Made by a program: the position numbers and the translations under genes
In this document: piece by piece, positions 1 to 7,045 of the stretch
Layout of the letters: each line of letters starts with the position of its first letter
How positions within the stretch are numbered: the stretch's first letter is position 1
Origin: an uncultured Ruminococcus sp.
Lineage (GTDB): Bacteria > Bacillota > Clostridia > Oscillospirales > Acutalibacteraceae
DNA length: 15,541 nt
Direction of reading: 5' to 3'
NCBI GenBank assembly: GCA_902803035.1
Contig: CADCON010000041.1
Span: 1 to 15,541 of the forward strand
The notes under the pieces: generated by a model
Databases searched by the model: none
What the model saw: only the letters and a program-made list of their open reading frames with translations
What the model was told of the DNA's origin: nothing

Positions 1-909
1 AAAAATCTGGGAATATGCAGCTATTCCATTCTGCACAATATGTGTCCCGCTGTCGGAAGGGTCAGGCTGTTTGTTTTTGACTGCGGACTGTCGGAGAAGA
101 GCAAGGAACGACTGACCAGACAGTCCGCGCGCTTCAGCAACGCGGAAATCATTTTCCACGATATCACCGGACTTCTGGAAAAAACCGCCAGCGGAATCGA
201 TTCTCCGTGGCATCCGACCATTTACGGCAGACTTCTGGCAGGCGAGCTGCTGAAGCTGCGTGATGATATCGGAAGGTTTATTTATCTGGACTGTGACACG
301 CTGATGGACAAGCCGGTCAGCGGGCTGTTCACGATGGACTTGGGCGGCAGGACACTGGCGGCCGTTGCGGACGCGGATGAAGACGGCCGCAAGACCGCGC
401 TTCAGATGCCGGAGGAGAGCGTCTACATCAATTCCGGCGTGCTGGTGATCGACCTGAAGGCGTGGGTGGAGCGAAAAGCGGGGGAGAGAATCGTCGAATT
501 TATGCAGAACTCGGAGACGGAGCTGCTCTATCCCGATCAGGACGCCATCAACTACGTGATGTGGGATGAAATAAAGGTCATTCCGCTGGAATACAACATG
601 ATGTGGATGATCTGCGACAGCGATATTCCCAAGCTGGTGCGGAATGTGGAGAAATTCCCTTATACAGCCGAAGAAGTGCGTTACGCGCTTCACAATATGT
701 CCATCTGCCATTATTCGGGGCACGATATGTGGACATTCTACGGCATTACGCCCATTCAGGCGCGGTTATTCAAAAAATACAGAAGGCTTTGTGAATGGAG
801 CGATGAGAAACGTTCCTTTGAAACGCCTGTCCGCTTTGTTCTCTGGGTGATGAAGTCGGTCAAGAGAATCCTTCTCGGCGACCTGAAGCCCTTTTCAGGC
901 AGCCGATAA
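1..909 (+). CDS. GT8-family glycosyltransferase, 5' end cut off by the window
   Basis: Probably transfers a sugar from a nucleotide-sugar donor to a cell-surface or lipid-linked glycan. The reading frame is open from base 1, and the residues before the first ATG (base 40) already look like the family's first helix (GICSYSILHNM), so that ATG is internal and roughly the first 15 residues are missing. Family signs: the metal-binding DxD at bases 289-297 (IYLDCDTLMDKPV), then YINSGVLVIDLKAW, then PDQDAINYVMW, and a late ICHYSGHDMW segment in the place of the usual HF.G..KPW. The protein has no membrane segment but a basic C-terminus. It converges on the phosphonate operon across a shared terminator, so a role in building the glycan that receives the phosphonate is possible but not shown. 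Donor and acceptor cannot be read from the sequence. Confidence 0.88.
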   Translation, partial: KNLGICSYSILHNMCPAVGRVRLFVFDCGLSEKSKERLTRQSARFSNAEIIFHDITGLLEKTASGIDSPWHPTIYGRLLAGELLKLRDDIGRFIYLDCDTLMDKPVSGLFTMDLGGRTLAAVADADEDGRKTALQMPEESVYINSGVLVIDLKAWVERKAGERIVEFMQNSETELLYPDQDAINYVMWDEIKVIPLEYNMMWMICDSDIPKLVRNVEKFPYTAEEVRYALHNMSICHYSGHDMWTFYGITPIQARLFKKYRRLCEWSDEKRSFETPVRFVLWVMKSVKRILLGDLKPFSGSR

Positions 910-942
910 CAAGCGGCTGCGCGCCGGACAACAGAAATAATA

Positions 943-974
943 AAAGCCGGGGTTCGCAATTGAACACCGGCTTT
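943..974. terminator. Bidirectional hairpin terminator between convergent genes
   Basis: A 13-bp stem (AAAGCCGGGGTTC / GAACACCGGCTTT, one mismatched position) encloses a 6-base loop. Read leftward, the stem is followed by CTTTTATTATTT, a reasonable U-rich tail for the phosphonate operon. Read rightward the tail is CTTTCTAATGCTATTT, weaker but usable for the glycosyltransferase gene. Confidence 0.8.
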
Positions 975-1023
975 CTAATGCTATTTGTCCACTTTTGATT
1001 GACAGTCAGAATCAATTGTCTTT

Positions 1024-2829
1024 TCAGGCGCGGAGTATCCTGCGGTACATTTCCTCGATAACTCCGGTCGTCAGCGATACAGGGCAGTTGTCCAACCGCT
1101 GCCGGTTGACAGACGTGGCGAGAAGATGAATTGTCTCTCCGTCGCCGCAGCGGACGGGCTGAAGTGCCAGTTCTCCGAACAGTTCAATGAATCCGGCCAC
1201 GGCCTGTTCCGGCACGGCGCAGCCGAAGCAATCCGAGATTCTGTCGAGCGCGGCCCTGAGATGTGCCGGTCCTCTGGGATCCCTGCATTCAGAAGAATGC
1301 GCCGCGATATACTTCCAGACTTCCGGCAGGCAGAGCGCGGCCGCGTGACCGTGGGCAATGCCGAATACGGAAGTCAGTTTATAGCACATGGCGTGAGCCG
1401 CCGTGGTCTGGGAAATATTGATTGCCTTTCCCGCGAGATTGGCTGCCAAAAGAATTTCGCCCGCGGCGTCCGTGCCGCCGTCAAGATAGGCGCGGTAATG
1501 GGCGAGAATCTTCCTCAGCGCGGCCTCGGCATACTTCTGGCTTTGTTCGTCGGCATGGAGCGACCACATGGACTCGCAGCAATGGCAGAGGGCGTCCAGC
1601 ATGGTGGCTTTCTTGTGATAAACGGGGAGTCCTCCGAGAAGGGAAGCGTCAAGCACGGCGGCGTCTGGAAGAAGGCTGTCGTCAGTGACCGACTGCTTTT
1701 TCCCTTCGTAGTAAATGACCGCGTATCTGGTGGATTCGCTGCCAGTGCCTGCGGTGGAGGGAATGGCAATGTGTCTGACGGGGGAGAAGACGTGCGCCTG
1801 ATCGATGTAAGGAACGCTTTCATCCATCGCGGCGTACAATTTAATGCATTTTGCCACGTCAATGGTGCTTCCACCGCCGATGGAAACAATGCAGTCGCAG
1901 CCGCTTTCCCGGAACAGTCTGACGCCCTCGCAGACTTCCTCGTAGTGGGGATTGGGGGTGAATCGGTCAAATATCTCAAAATCCGCGTCAAAGACGCCGT
2001 CCAGTAACGGTTTTGGCACACCGCAGACCACAAAAGCCTTTTTCAGACCGTATTGATTCATTATTTCACGGACGTTGGCGATGCCGTTGTAGCATTCCTG
2101 CTCAGCGAAGTCGAATCGGCGTATCTCGGAGGAAACGCGGGCGAGATCGTCGGCGGTGTCCACCTCGTCCACATAATAGCCGCTGTAATCAAATTCCCTT
2201 ACGGAAAGCCGCGGGAAGATCTCATTCATCGCGTTTTCGGCATAGCACTGGTCTTTGCCTGCGGCGATGAAGGTTTCCACCTGAGCGACCCACGCGGCGG
2301 TGTCGGCGGCGCGGAGTTTGTAAAATGGCTGGAAGGCGAAGCAGTTCTCATCGAAAATGCTGACCGAAACCTCCCGTATGCAGCCGTCGGCGATCCTCGC
2401 CTTGAAATCCTTTTCGGGAAGGGCTTTTTTCCGGTTGACGCAGCCGAGAGAAGGGAAGGGAGATTGCAGCACGGCCTTCACCAACGCCTTGTCAAACACC
2501 AGATCGCCGTGCATGAGAAGAATATCGCCGGCAATGAATTCCCTTGCCAGATACATGGAGTAAATATAATTGGTCTTGTCGTAGAGGGGATTTTCCACAA
2601 ATGTGAACCGGCAGCCCGCTAGGTGCGGCGCCTTGCTGGCCTGTATGAGCTGCTTCTTGAAGGGGCCGACCGTCACCACGAATTCATCGATGCCGCAGTC
2701 GTGAAGCAGTCTGAGCTGACGCTCAAAGATCGCCTCGTGATTCTGCAGGTGCACCATGGATTTGTGGTTATGAGCCGTCAGCTCGCCCATTCGCTTGCCA
2801 AGACCCGAATTGAATATGACAGCCTTCAT
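1024..2829 (-). CDS. Bifunctional LicC-like nucleotidyltransferase / Fe-dependent phosphonoacetaldehyde reductase
   Basis: Two enzymes fused in 601 residues. Residues 1-~235 form a LicC-type NTP-transferase: NSGLGKRMG at 7-15, Lys23, VENPLYDKTNYIYSM at 78-92, HGDL at 107-110 and DEVDT at 221-225. The usual Pro-Lys of the signature is His-Lys. Residues ~245-601 form a group III iron alcohol dehydrogenase: GGGSTIDVAK at 318-327, PSTAGTGSE at 357-365, and predicted metal ligands Asp412, His416 (LDALCH), His479 (TTAAHAM) and His493 (IAHGH), with the 14-residue spacing of the last two typical of the family. In phosphonate pathways (PhpC/FomC type) such dehydrogenases reduce phosphonoacetaldehyde to 2-hydroxyethylphosphonate. 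The fused transferase would then activate it, probably as a CMP conjugate (inference). It is last in the operon, 9 bases after ppd; an AAGGA lies inside the end of ppd. Confidence 0.88.
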   Translation of the reverse strand: MKAVIFNSGLGKRMGELTAHNHKSMVHLQNHEAIFERQLRLLHDCGIDEFVVTVGPFKKQLIQASKAPHLAGCRFTFVENPLYDKTNYIYSMYLAREFIAGDILLMHGDLVFDKALVKAVLQSPFPSLGCVNRKKALPEKDFKARIADGCIREVSVSIFDENCFAFQPFYKLRAADTAAWVAQVETFIAAGKDQCYAENAMNEIFPRLSVREFDYSGYYVDEVDTADDLARVSSEIRRFDFAEQECYNGIANVREIMNQYGLKKAFVVCGVPKPLLDGVFDADFEIFDRFTPNPHYEEVCEGVRLFRESGCDCIVSIGGGSTIDVAKCIKLYAAMDESVPYIDQAHVFSPVRHIAIPSTAGTGSESTRYAVIYYEGKKQSVTDDSLLPDAAVLDASLLGGLPVYHKKATMLDALCHCCESMWSLHADEQSQKYAEAALRKILAHYRAYLDGGTDAAGEILLAANLAGKAINISQTTAAHAMCYKLTSVFGIAHGHAAALCLPEVWKYIAAHSSECRDPRGPAHLRAALDRISDCFGCAVPEQAVAGFIELFGELALQPVRCGDGETIHLLATSVNRQRLDNCPVSLTTGVIEEMYRRILRA

Positions 2830-2838
2830 GTGTTATTG

Positions 2839-3972
2839 TCAGTCCTTGTCCTTCTGTTTTTCCGCGGCGGAAAACCGCGCCATCATAGCCTTTTTGTTGT
2901 CAACGGGAGAAATCGTGGGTCTGCCGAGGTTGTCTCTCGATCCCTGATGCGTACAGATCACGAGCGCGCCGAGCCTGACGTCAGCCAGACGCTCCATGGC
3001 GGCGGCAATTTCTTCGCGTGTGGAAGCGGTCATCACTTCGCGGAAGCCCAACGCCCTGAGAACTGCGGGAATGTCAATCCTGAAGCCGACAGTAGGCTGT
3101 CCTCCGACCGATTCGTGCGCGCCGTTGTTGTTGAGAATGTACTTGAAGTTCGCGCCGGCATTGTCGGCCGTCACGGCGAATGAACCCATATGCATGAGGA
3201 AGGAGCCGTCGCCGTCAATGCAATAGACATTGCGCCCGGTGCCGAGCGACATTCCCAGCACGATGGAAGAGGTATGTCCCATGCCGCCCACCGTGAGGAA
3301 ATCTCCGGAATGCGCCTGACCGCGCGCTTCCCGGATCTCGAAGATTTCGCGGGAGGTCTTGCCGGTGGTGGACACGATAAAATCCTCCTCCGGAATGGCA
3401 TCGAGCACACATTCCAGTGCTTCCTCGCGGGAGAGAGGATAATCAGCCGCTTCGGGCGTGATCCGATAGGGGCTGAACGCGCCCTTGCGTACCACGAGGG
3501 CGAAGGGGCGGCTTTTTTCTTTCATATACCGGGCGGCGCGTTCGATCTGGGGCTTGTAGTTGTCCTCCAGAATCTCAAACGCGATGCCCATAGCCTCCAG
3601 CAGAGCGAGCGTGACCTTGCCCTGCTTCTTGTGCTGCGGCTCATCCTTGACGCCGGGTTCGCCGCGCCAGCCGATCAGCAGAAGGAGGGGAATGGAATAG
3701 ACATCCTCATCGGCGATGGAAAGCAGGGGATTGACCGCGTTGCCCTCGCCGCTGTTCTGCATATAGACCACGCCGGTTTTCCCCGTCGCAATGTGGTACC
3801 CGCAGGCGATGCCGACGGCATTGCCCTCATTGGCGGCGATAATGGCGCGCGAGGCGGGGGAATTTTCCTTCACGCAGGCGCAGAAATTGGCCAGCAGCGA
3901 GTCGGGAACGCCGGTGAAAAAGTCCATCTCCTGTTCGATCAGCGTATCGTAGAATGCCTTGGTATCTATCAT
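2839..3972 (-). CDS. ppd: Phosphonopyruvate decarboxylase (ThDP-dependent)
   Basis: Decarboxylates phosphonopyruvate to phosphonoacetaldehyde, the step that pulls the unfavourable PEP mutase reaction forward. The 377 residues match the usual length and carry the family's hallmarks: FFTGVPDSLL at 18-27, IIAANEGNAV with the ThDP-activating Glu49, VVYMQNSGEGNAVNPL at 68-83 and IGWRGEPGVKDEPQH at 100-114. The ThDP/Mg motif runs from GDGS at 254-257 to NNN at 281-283. Being both halves of the ThDP fold in one chain, it needs no partner subunit. The ATG has an AAAGGA about 10 bases upstream. It is second in the operon, 50 bases after pepM; that gap holds a small perfect hairpin (CGGCA/TGCCG, 4000-4014) which could stabilise or tune the downstream message. 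The product assignment is firm; it is distinguished from sulfopyruvate decarboxylase mainly by the pepM neighbour and the overall motif match. Confidence 0.95.
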   Translation of the reverse strand: MIDTKAFYDTLIEQEMDFFTGVPDSLLANFCACVKENSPASRAIIAANEGNAVGIACGYHIATGKTGVVYMQNSGEGNAVNPLLSIADEDVYSIPLLLLIGWRGEPGVKDEPQHKKQGKVTLALLEAMGIAFEILEDNYKPQIERAARYMKEKSRPFALVVRKGAFSPYRITPEAADYPLSREEALECVLDAIPEEDFIVSTTGKTSREIFEIREARGQAHSGDFLTVGGMGHTSSIVLGMSLGTGRNVYCIDGDGSFLMHMGSFAVTADNAGANFKYILNNNGAHESVGGQPTVGFRIDIPAVLRALGFREVMTASTREEIAAAMERLADVRLGALVICTHQGSRDNLGRPTISPVDNKKAMMARFSAAEKQKDKD

Positions 3973-4022
3973 GAATTTTCAGATCCTTTTCGGTATGGGC
4001 GGCAGAAAATGCCGTCAGCCAT

Positions 4023-5339
4023 TCAGTTTTTATTGGGAATGAGGGAGAGCACTTCCTTGATGGAAAGGCAGACGTCGTCGACCTCCTTGCTGCGGGAGCA
4101 TTCGAGAATCTTTCTGGCGGTGCCTGCCATGGCGGGATACGCGCTGCGAAGCAGGTGATTGGCGTAAATGATGATATTCGCTCCGGCGGCGTGAAGCTGC
4201 TCTTCGGTGAACTGGTTGTAGGAAGTGGGCACGAGAATCACCGGTACATCGGGCGAATACTCTCGGAAGCGGCGCAGGAATTCAAAGATTTCCGAGCCGT
4301 CCTTTTCGCGGCTGTGAATCATGATGCCGTCCGCACCGCCTTCCTCCAGATAAATCTTCGCGCGCGCCATAGCGTCGTCGATACCCATTCCGGCGATCAG
4401 GCTTTCCAGTCGGGCGAAAATCATGAAGTCGCGGGTCTGCTGCGCCTGCTTGCCGGCGCGGATCTTGGCGGCGAAGACGTGCGGGTCGTCGAGAATCTGC
4501 TTTGCGTCGGTGCCGAAGAGGGAATTCTGCTTCAGACCGGTCTTGTCCTCGATGATGATGGCGGAAACGCCGAGACGCTCAAGTGTGCGGACATTGAAGA
4601 AGAAATGCTCCGGCTTGCCGCCGGTGTCGCCGTCGAGAATGATGGGCTTGGAGGTGACCTCCATGATTTCATTGATGGTATTGATGCGGCTGGTGAGGTC
4701 AACCAGTTCGATGTCAGGCTTGCCCTTGAAGGTGGAATCGCACAGGCTGCTGACCCACATCGCGTCATATTCCCTGACGGTAGCGGTCACGGGGTCCTCA
4801 ATGCGCGTATTCTCCACAATCAGACCGGAAAGGCCGTTGGACGCTTCCATCACGCGGATCCACGGCTTGATGCGAAGCATACGGCGGAGCTTGGCGCGGC
4901 GGACGTCGGGGGTATTGTAGATTGCGCCGAGGCTTTTCTCCAGCTGATCGGTGCTGACGCCGCTGGTATAAGGAATTTCGACCAGCCTGCCGCCGTATTC
5001 CGCAAGAAGATCTATGACCTCTCGTCTGACGTTGCTCTGTACGCCGGTGGCCCAGTCGTCGCCGTGAACCACATAATCCGGCCGGAGTCTGCGGATATTG
5101 TCGGCATAGGAGAGGGTTTCCTGCGGAACCGTGGCGGTGACGCCCTTCAGACTGCCGATGACGGATGTTCTTGTTTCAAAATCGAGCAGAGGAAGGCGTT
5201 TGTAGGTGGCAATGGCCTCGTCGGTCAGCACACCGACAATGACGTCGCCCAGCTTCGCCCCTTCATGGATGATATTAAGGTGTCCGCTGTGAATGATATC
5301 AGCGGACATGGCGATGTAGACGGTCTTTCTTTTTTCCAA
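4023..5339 (-). CDS. pepM: Phosphoenolpyruvate mutase with N-terminal HxGH nucleotidyltransferase domain
   Basis: Makes the C-P bond by rearranging PEP to phosphonopyruvate. With the TTG start it is 438 residues. Residues 1-~135 are a TagD/phosphoethanolamine-cytidylyltransferase-like domain: HSGH at 17-20, RPDYVVHGDDW at 86-96 and GVSTDQL (the ISST-like motif) at 127-133, so its nucleotide site looks complete. Residues ~140-438 are the mutase: DGDTGG at 236-241 (metal Asp), the diagnostic EDK-X5-NS at 254-263 (EDKTGLKQNS) and ARLESLIAG. EDK-X5-NS separates true mutases from isocitrate-lyase relatives. An ATG at 5396 lies upstream of the -10 box and cannot be used from that promoter, and ATG at residue 11 would remove the first beta strand; TTG at 5339 with AGGGAG is preferred. 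First gene of the operon. The substrate of the N-terminal domain is unknown. Confidence 0.94.
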   Translation of the reverse strand: MEKRKTVYIAMSADIIHSGHLNIIHEGAKLGDVIVGVLTDEAIATYKRLPLLDFETRTSVIGSLKGVTATVPQETLSYADNIRRLRPDYVVHGDDWATGVQSNVRREVIDLLAEYGGRLVEIPYTSGVSTDQLEKSLGAIYNTPDVRRAKLRRMLRIKPWIRVMEASNGLSGLIVENTRIEDPVTATVREYDAMWVSSLCDSTFKGKPDIELVDLTSRINTINEIMEVTSKPIILDGDTGGKPEHFFFNVRTLERLGVSAIIIEDKTGLKQNSLFGTDAKQILDDPHVFAAKIRAGKQAQQTRDFMIFARLESLIAGMGIDDAMARAKIYLEEGGADGIMIHSREKDGSEIFEFLRRFREYSPDVPVILVPTSYNQFTEEQLHAAGANIIIYANHLLRSAYPAMAGTARKILECSRSKEVDDVCLSIKEVLSLIPNKN

Positions 5340-5349
5340 AATGACACAA

Positions 5350-5355
5350 CTCCCT
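5350..5355 (-). promoter_or_regulatory. Ribosome binding site that supports the TTG start of pepM
   Basis: AGGGAG on the minus strand lies 10 bases before TTG at 5339. It sits inside the short leader that follows the predicted transcription start near 5372, so translation must begin downstream of the ATG at 5396. Confidence 0.6.
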
Positions 5356-5378
5356 GGATCAAAATGTAATGATAACCT

Positions 5379-5387
5379 ATTATACCA
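5379..5387 (-). promoter_or_regulatory. Extended -10 promoter of the phosphonate operon
   Basis: Minus strand reads TGGTATAAT, a consensus -10 with the TGn extension. The -35 region at 17-18 bases is poor (TAGCTT), as is usual for extended -10 promoters. The predicted start near 5372 gives a leader of about 33 bases. Confidence 0.65.
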
Positions 5388-5437
5388 CATTCCCAAAAAA
5401 AAAGCTATCTATTCTGAAAATAATTTTATGTAAATTC

Positions 5438-5481
5438 AAAAAAAAACAGCCGGAGTAAATCCGGAGGAAATACTGCGGCTG
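5438..5481 (-). terminator. Intrinsic terminator of the small membrane-protein gene
   Basis: On the minus strand, CAGCCGCAGTA pairs with TACTCCGGCTG (11 bp, one mismatch; 5471-5481 with 5447-5457) and is followed directly by nine T residues. It lies just downstream of the stop codon at 5500 and insulates the phosphonate operon from the genes to its right. Confidence 0.85.
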
Positions 5482-5499
5482 ATAAAGAACGATATTCGA

Positions 5500-5910
5500 T
5501 TAGCCCGGAATATAGGTTTCCGGAGGCGGAGCGGCAACCAGAACCTCTACTTTTTTGATCTCAACGGTGGTGTAGCCTTCCGCGTTGGTTTTAAGACCGG
5601 TGCTGGAAGTCATTTTAACTTTTGAACCGATCGTTATATCGAGGGCGGTGATAGGATTGCCGTCCACATCATAGAATTCGCAGCCATCGGGAACGAAGGT
5701 AATAAAGAGCTTATCCGGGTCGCCGGTGTACGCGCCGTCACGTTTGTCGAAATTCTCAAGCTGCGCGCTGGCGGAGCTGATAAATTTGACCTCGCCGATA
5801 ATGTACTGATCCGGTTTCCACCGCCTGAAGGCAATGACTCCGAACACAATCAGCAAAACAATGCCGATAATCCAGAATGCCTGCGTTCTTCCTGCAATGT
5901 GTTTTTTCAA
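5500..5910 (-). CDS. Small membrane-anchored protein of unknown function
   Basis: I do not recognise a named family. The 136 residues have a basic N-terminus and one membrane span (AFWIIGIVLLIVFGVIAF, about residues 11-28), then a roughly 105-residue outside domain rich in beta-strand-type residues (YIIGEVKFISSASAQL, ITIGSKVKMTSS, YTTVEIKKVEVLV) and a proline-rich end (AAPPPETYIPG). The domain could be a small beta-barrel of OB type, but this is only a visual impression. It has its own sigma-A promoter and terminator, so it is probably monocistronic. The start is uncertain: TTG at 5910 lies about 20 bases from the only Shine-Dalgarno sequence, while an in-frame ATT at 5922 (giving the N-terminus M-F-N-D-L-K-K) sits 8 bases after AAAGGAAG. 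No ATG or GTG is available in frame before the upstream stop. Confidence 0.75.
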   Translation of the reverse strand: MKKHIAGRTQAFWIIGIVLLIVFGVIAFRRWKPDQYIIGEVKFISSASAQLENFDKRDGAYTGDPDKLFITFVPDGCEFYDVDGNPITALDITIGSKVKMTSSTGLKTNAEGYTTVEIKKVEVLVAAPPPETYIPG

Positions 5911-5930
5911 ATCGTTAAAAATGTCAACCG

Positions 5931-5938
5931 CTTCCTTT
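5931..5938 (-). promoter_or_regulatory. Strong ribosome binding site pointing to an ATT start
   Basis: Minus strand AAAGGAAG is 8 bases from ATT at 5922 and 20 bases from TTG at 5910. An in-frame TGA lies within this same stretch, so translation must start between here and 5910. Confidence 0.5.
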
Positions 5939-5976
5939 CAGCCTGAAATAATAGTAACTGACCTGATGTCAAATAT

Positions 5977-6005
5977 ATTATACTATCAACTGCTGAAAAA
6001 ATCAA
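5977..6005 (-). promoter_or_regulatory. Sigma-A promoter of the small membrane-protein gene
   Basis: Minus strand TTGATT (6000-6005), 17-base spacer, TATAAT (5977-5982). The predicted start is near 5970, giving a leader of about 50-60 bases. Confidence 0.75.
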
Positions 6006-6034
6006 CACAAAAATTAAAGTATTTGGCGGAAATT

Positions 6035-6526
6035 TTACAATTCAAACATTTTTTCGCAGAAAAACTTTCCTGTTCCCGTGGCAAAGACCGTCTGATAAGC
6101 CGAAGCGATTTCCTCCGCTGAGGAGCCGTCTTCATAGAGATTGACCAGACAGTCGGCTTCGATCAATATCTGATGATCCCAGCCGCTGACGTCCCTGTAG
6201 GTATGATGATGTCCCACAAGCCAGCAGACACGTTCGGTCACCTTTTCATCAAATCCGATGGCGGTGAGCATATCGCGGGCAAGCTCCGGCCCTTCCTGCT
6301 CCTGAAGCGAACCGTCGCACCTGCCGTATTTCAGCTCGCAGATGCGTATGCCGATATCGTGGACAGCGGCAGCGGCTTCCAGTATGAAGAGCGAGTCCTC
6401 GTCGAGTCCCTCGAGAATGCCGATGGTTCTGGCGAGGTCATGCACCTTGATGAAATGATGGATTCTTCGCGGATCCCCCTTGTAATAGGAGATCATCGCC
6501 CCCAGAAGCTGAGAAATTTCAGGCAT
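6035..6526 (-). CDS. HD-domain phosphohydrolase
   Basis: A 163-residue stand-alone HD domain, likely a metal-dependent phosphomonoesterase or phosphodiesterase acting on a nucleotide or similar small molecule; the substrate cannot be deduced. Metal-site motifs: RIHHFIKVHD at 21-30, AAAVHDIGI with the His56-Asp57 pair, LVGHHHTY at 103-110 and EADCLVNL with Asp125. These follow the H...HD...H...D order of the family. The start is ATG at 6526, preceded by AAAGGA about 10 bases away; an upstream in-frame start at 6568 would add a basic, unconserved-looking 14 residues with no good ribosome binding site. The gene has its own promoter overlapping the 3' end of spoIIID. No intrinsic terminator is seen between it and the next gene leftward, whose promoter begins within 30 bases of its stop. 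Confidence 0.85.
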   Translation of the reverse strand: MPEISQLLGAMISYYKGDPRRIHHFIKVHDLARTIGILEGLDEDSLFILEAAAAVHDIGIRICELKYGRCDGSLQEQEGPELARDMLTAIGFDEKVTERVCWLVGHHHTYRDVSGWDHQILIEADCLVNLYEDGSSAEEIASAYQTVFATGTGKFFCEKMFEL

Positions 6527-6648
6527 CAGACCAACATCCTTTCTTTTATGATGGGACCGCCGCGTCAATGGATGTCCGTGCCGCTCCGGGTCACGTTCTC
6601 AGAGCGCGGAACGACAGCCGGGAATTGATCGGGCGGCTCCCTGTATCC

Positions 6649-6677
6649 ATTATATCATCCTTCGCTTTTATCTGCAA
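6649..6677 (-). promoter_or_regulatory. Sigma-A promoter of the HD gene, overlapping the spoIIID stop codon
   Basis: Minus strand TTGCAG (6672-6677), 17-base spacer, TATAAT (6649-6654). The TGA of the spoIIID stop (6655-6657) doubles as the TGn of an extended -10. The predicted leader of about 115 bases is long for this window. Confidence 0.65.
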
Positions 6678-6984
6678 CCTTTTTTTGCGTTGACAGCCGT
6701 TTGTTTTCTCCGGACAGTCTGCGGTATTTTTCGCGCGTCGCGTTGCCGCCCCGGATGTGGCGTTCGGATTTATTCAGATCCAGCACCTCGCGCACCCTGA
6801 GATAAAGCCCGTAATTGATTTCGCGCAGTCTTCGGTTGACCTCCTTATGGACGGTGGATTTGGAAACGCCGGTAGCGGCGGCAGCCATACGGACTGTCGC
6901 CCGGTGACTGACAATGTATTCTCCCAGAGCCTCCGCTCTGCATTCTTCCTCCTGCAGTTCTTCTCCGTGCCAATTGCCTCTCAT
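6655..6984 (-). CDS. spoIIID: Sporulation transcriptional regulator SpoIIID
   Basis: DNA-binding protein that in Bacillus and Clostridium acts in the mother cell, modulating the sigma-E regulon and the switch to sigma-K. The 109 residues contain the family core in order: YIVSHRATVRMAA at 23-35, the helix-turn-helix GVSKSTVHKEV at 39-49, INYGLYLRVREVLDLNKSERHIRGG at 56-80 and ATREKY at 82-87, followed by a short basic tail. The HIRGG element is especially diagnostic of this family. It is slightly longer than the 93-residue B. subtilis protein. Start chosen at the ATG behind GGAGGG. It is preceded by a candidate sigma-E promoter and a terminator for the upstream gene, so it seems to be expressed alone. 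Its presence marks the organism as a spore former. Confidence 0.95.
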   Translation of the reverse strand: MRGNWHGEELQEEECRAEALGEYIVSHRATVRMAAAATGVSKSTVHKEVNRRLREINYGLYLRVREVLDLNKSERHIRGGNATREKYRRLSGENKRLSTQKKVADKSEG

Positions 6985-7014
6985 TGTGATCCCTCCGAAT
7001 TATTCTGTTGATAA

Positions 7015-7043
7015 AGTGTATTCGGAGAGAAGGGGGAATATGA
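7015..7043 (-). promoter_or_regulatory. Candidate sigma-E promoter of spoIIID
   Basis: Minus strand TCATATT (7037-7043), 14-base spacer, AATACACT (7015-7022). Both elements and the spacing resemble the sigma-E consensus (kATATT, N14, CATACAAT; two changes in the -10). spoIIID is a known sigma-E target in Bacillus, which makes the match meaningful. No good sigma-A box is present. Confidence 0.65.
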
Positions 7044-7045
7044 GC

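Noticed and set aside
985..1007. Short palindrome TTGATT...AATCAA near the end of the phosphonate operon
   Set aside because: Six AT-rich base pairs with no T-tract; the nearby 13-bp hairpin is a far better terminator.
1126..2622. Long plus-strand frames (293 and 189 codons) opposite the transferase/dehydrogenase fusion
   Set aside because: Shadow frames caused by high GC at third positions; the minus-strand protein carries complete metal and nucleotide motifs.
4155..5369. A 404-codon plus-strand open frame opposite pepM
   Set aside because: Complementary-strand shadow of the PEP mutase gene; no ribosome binding site and no recognisable domain.
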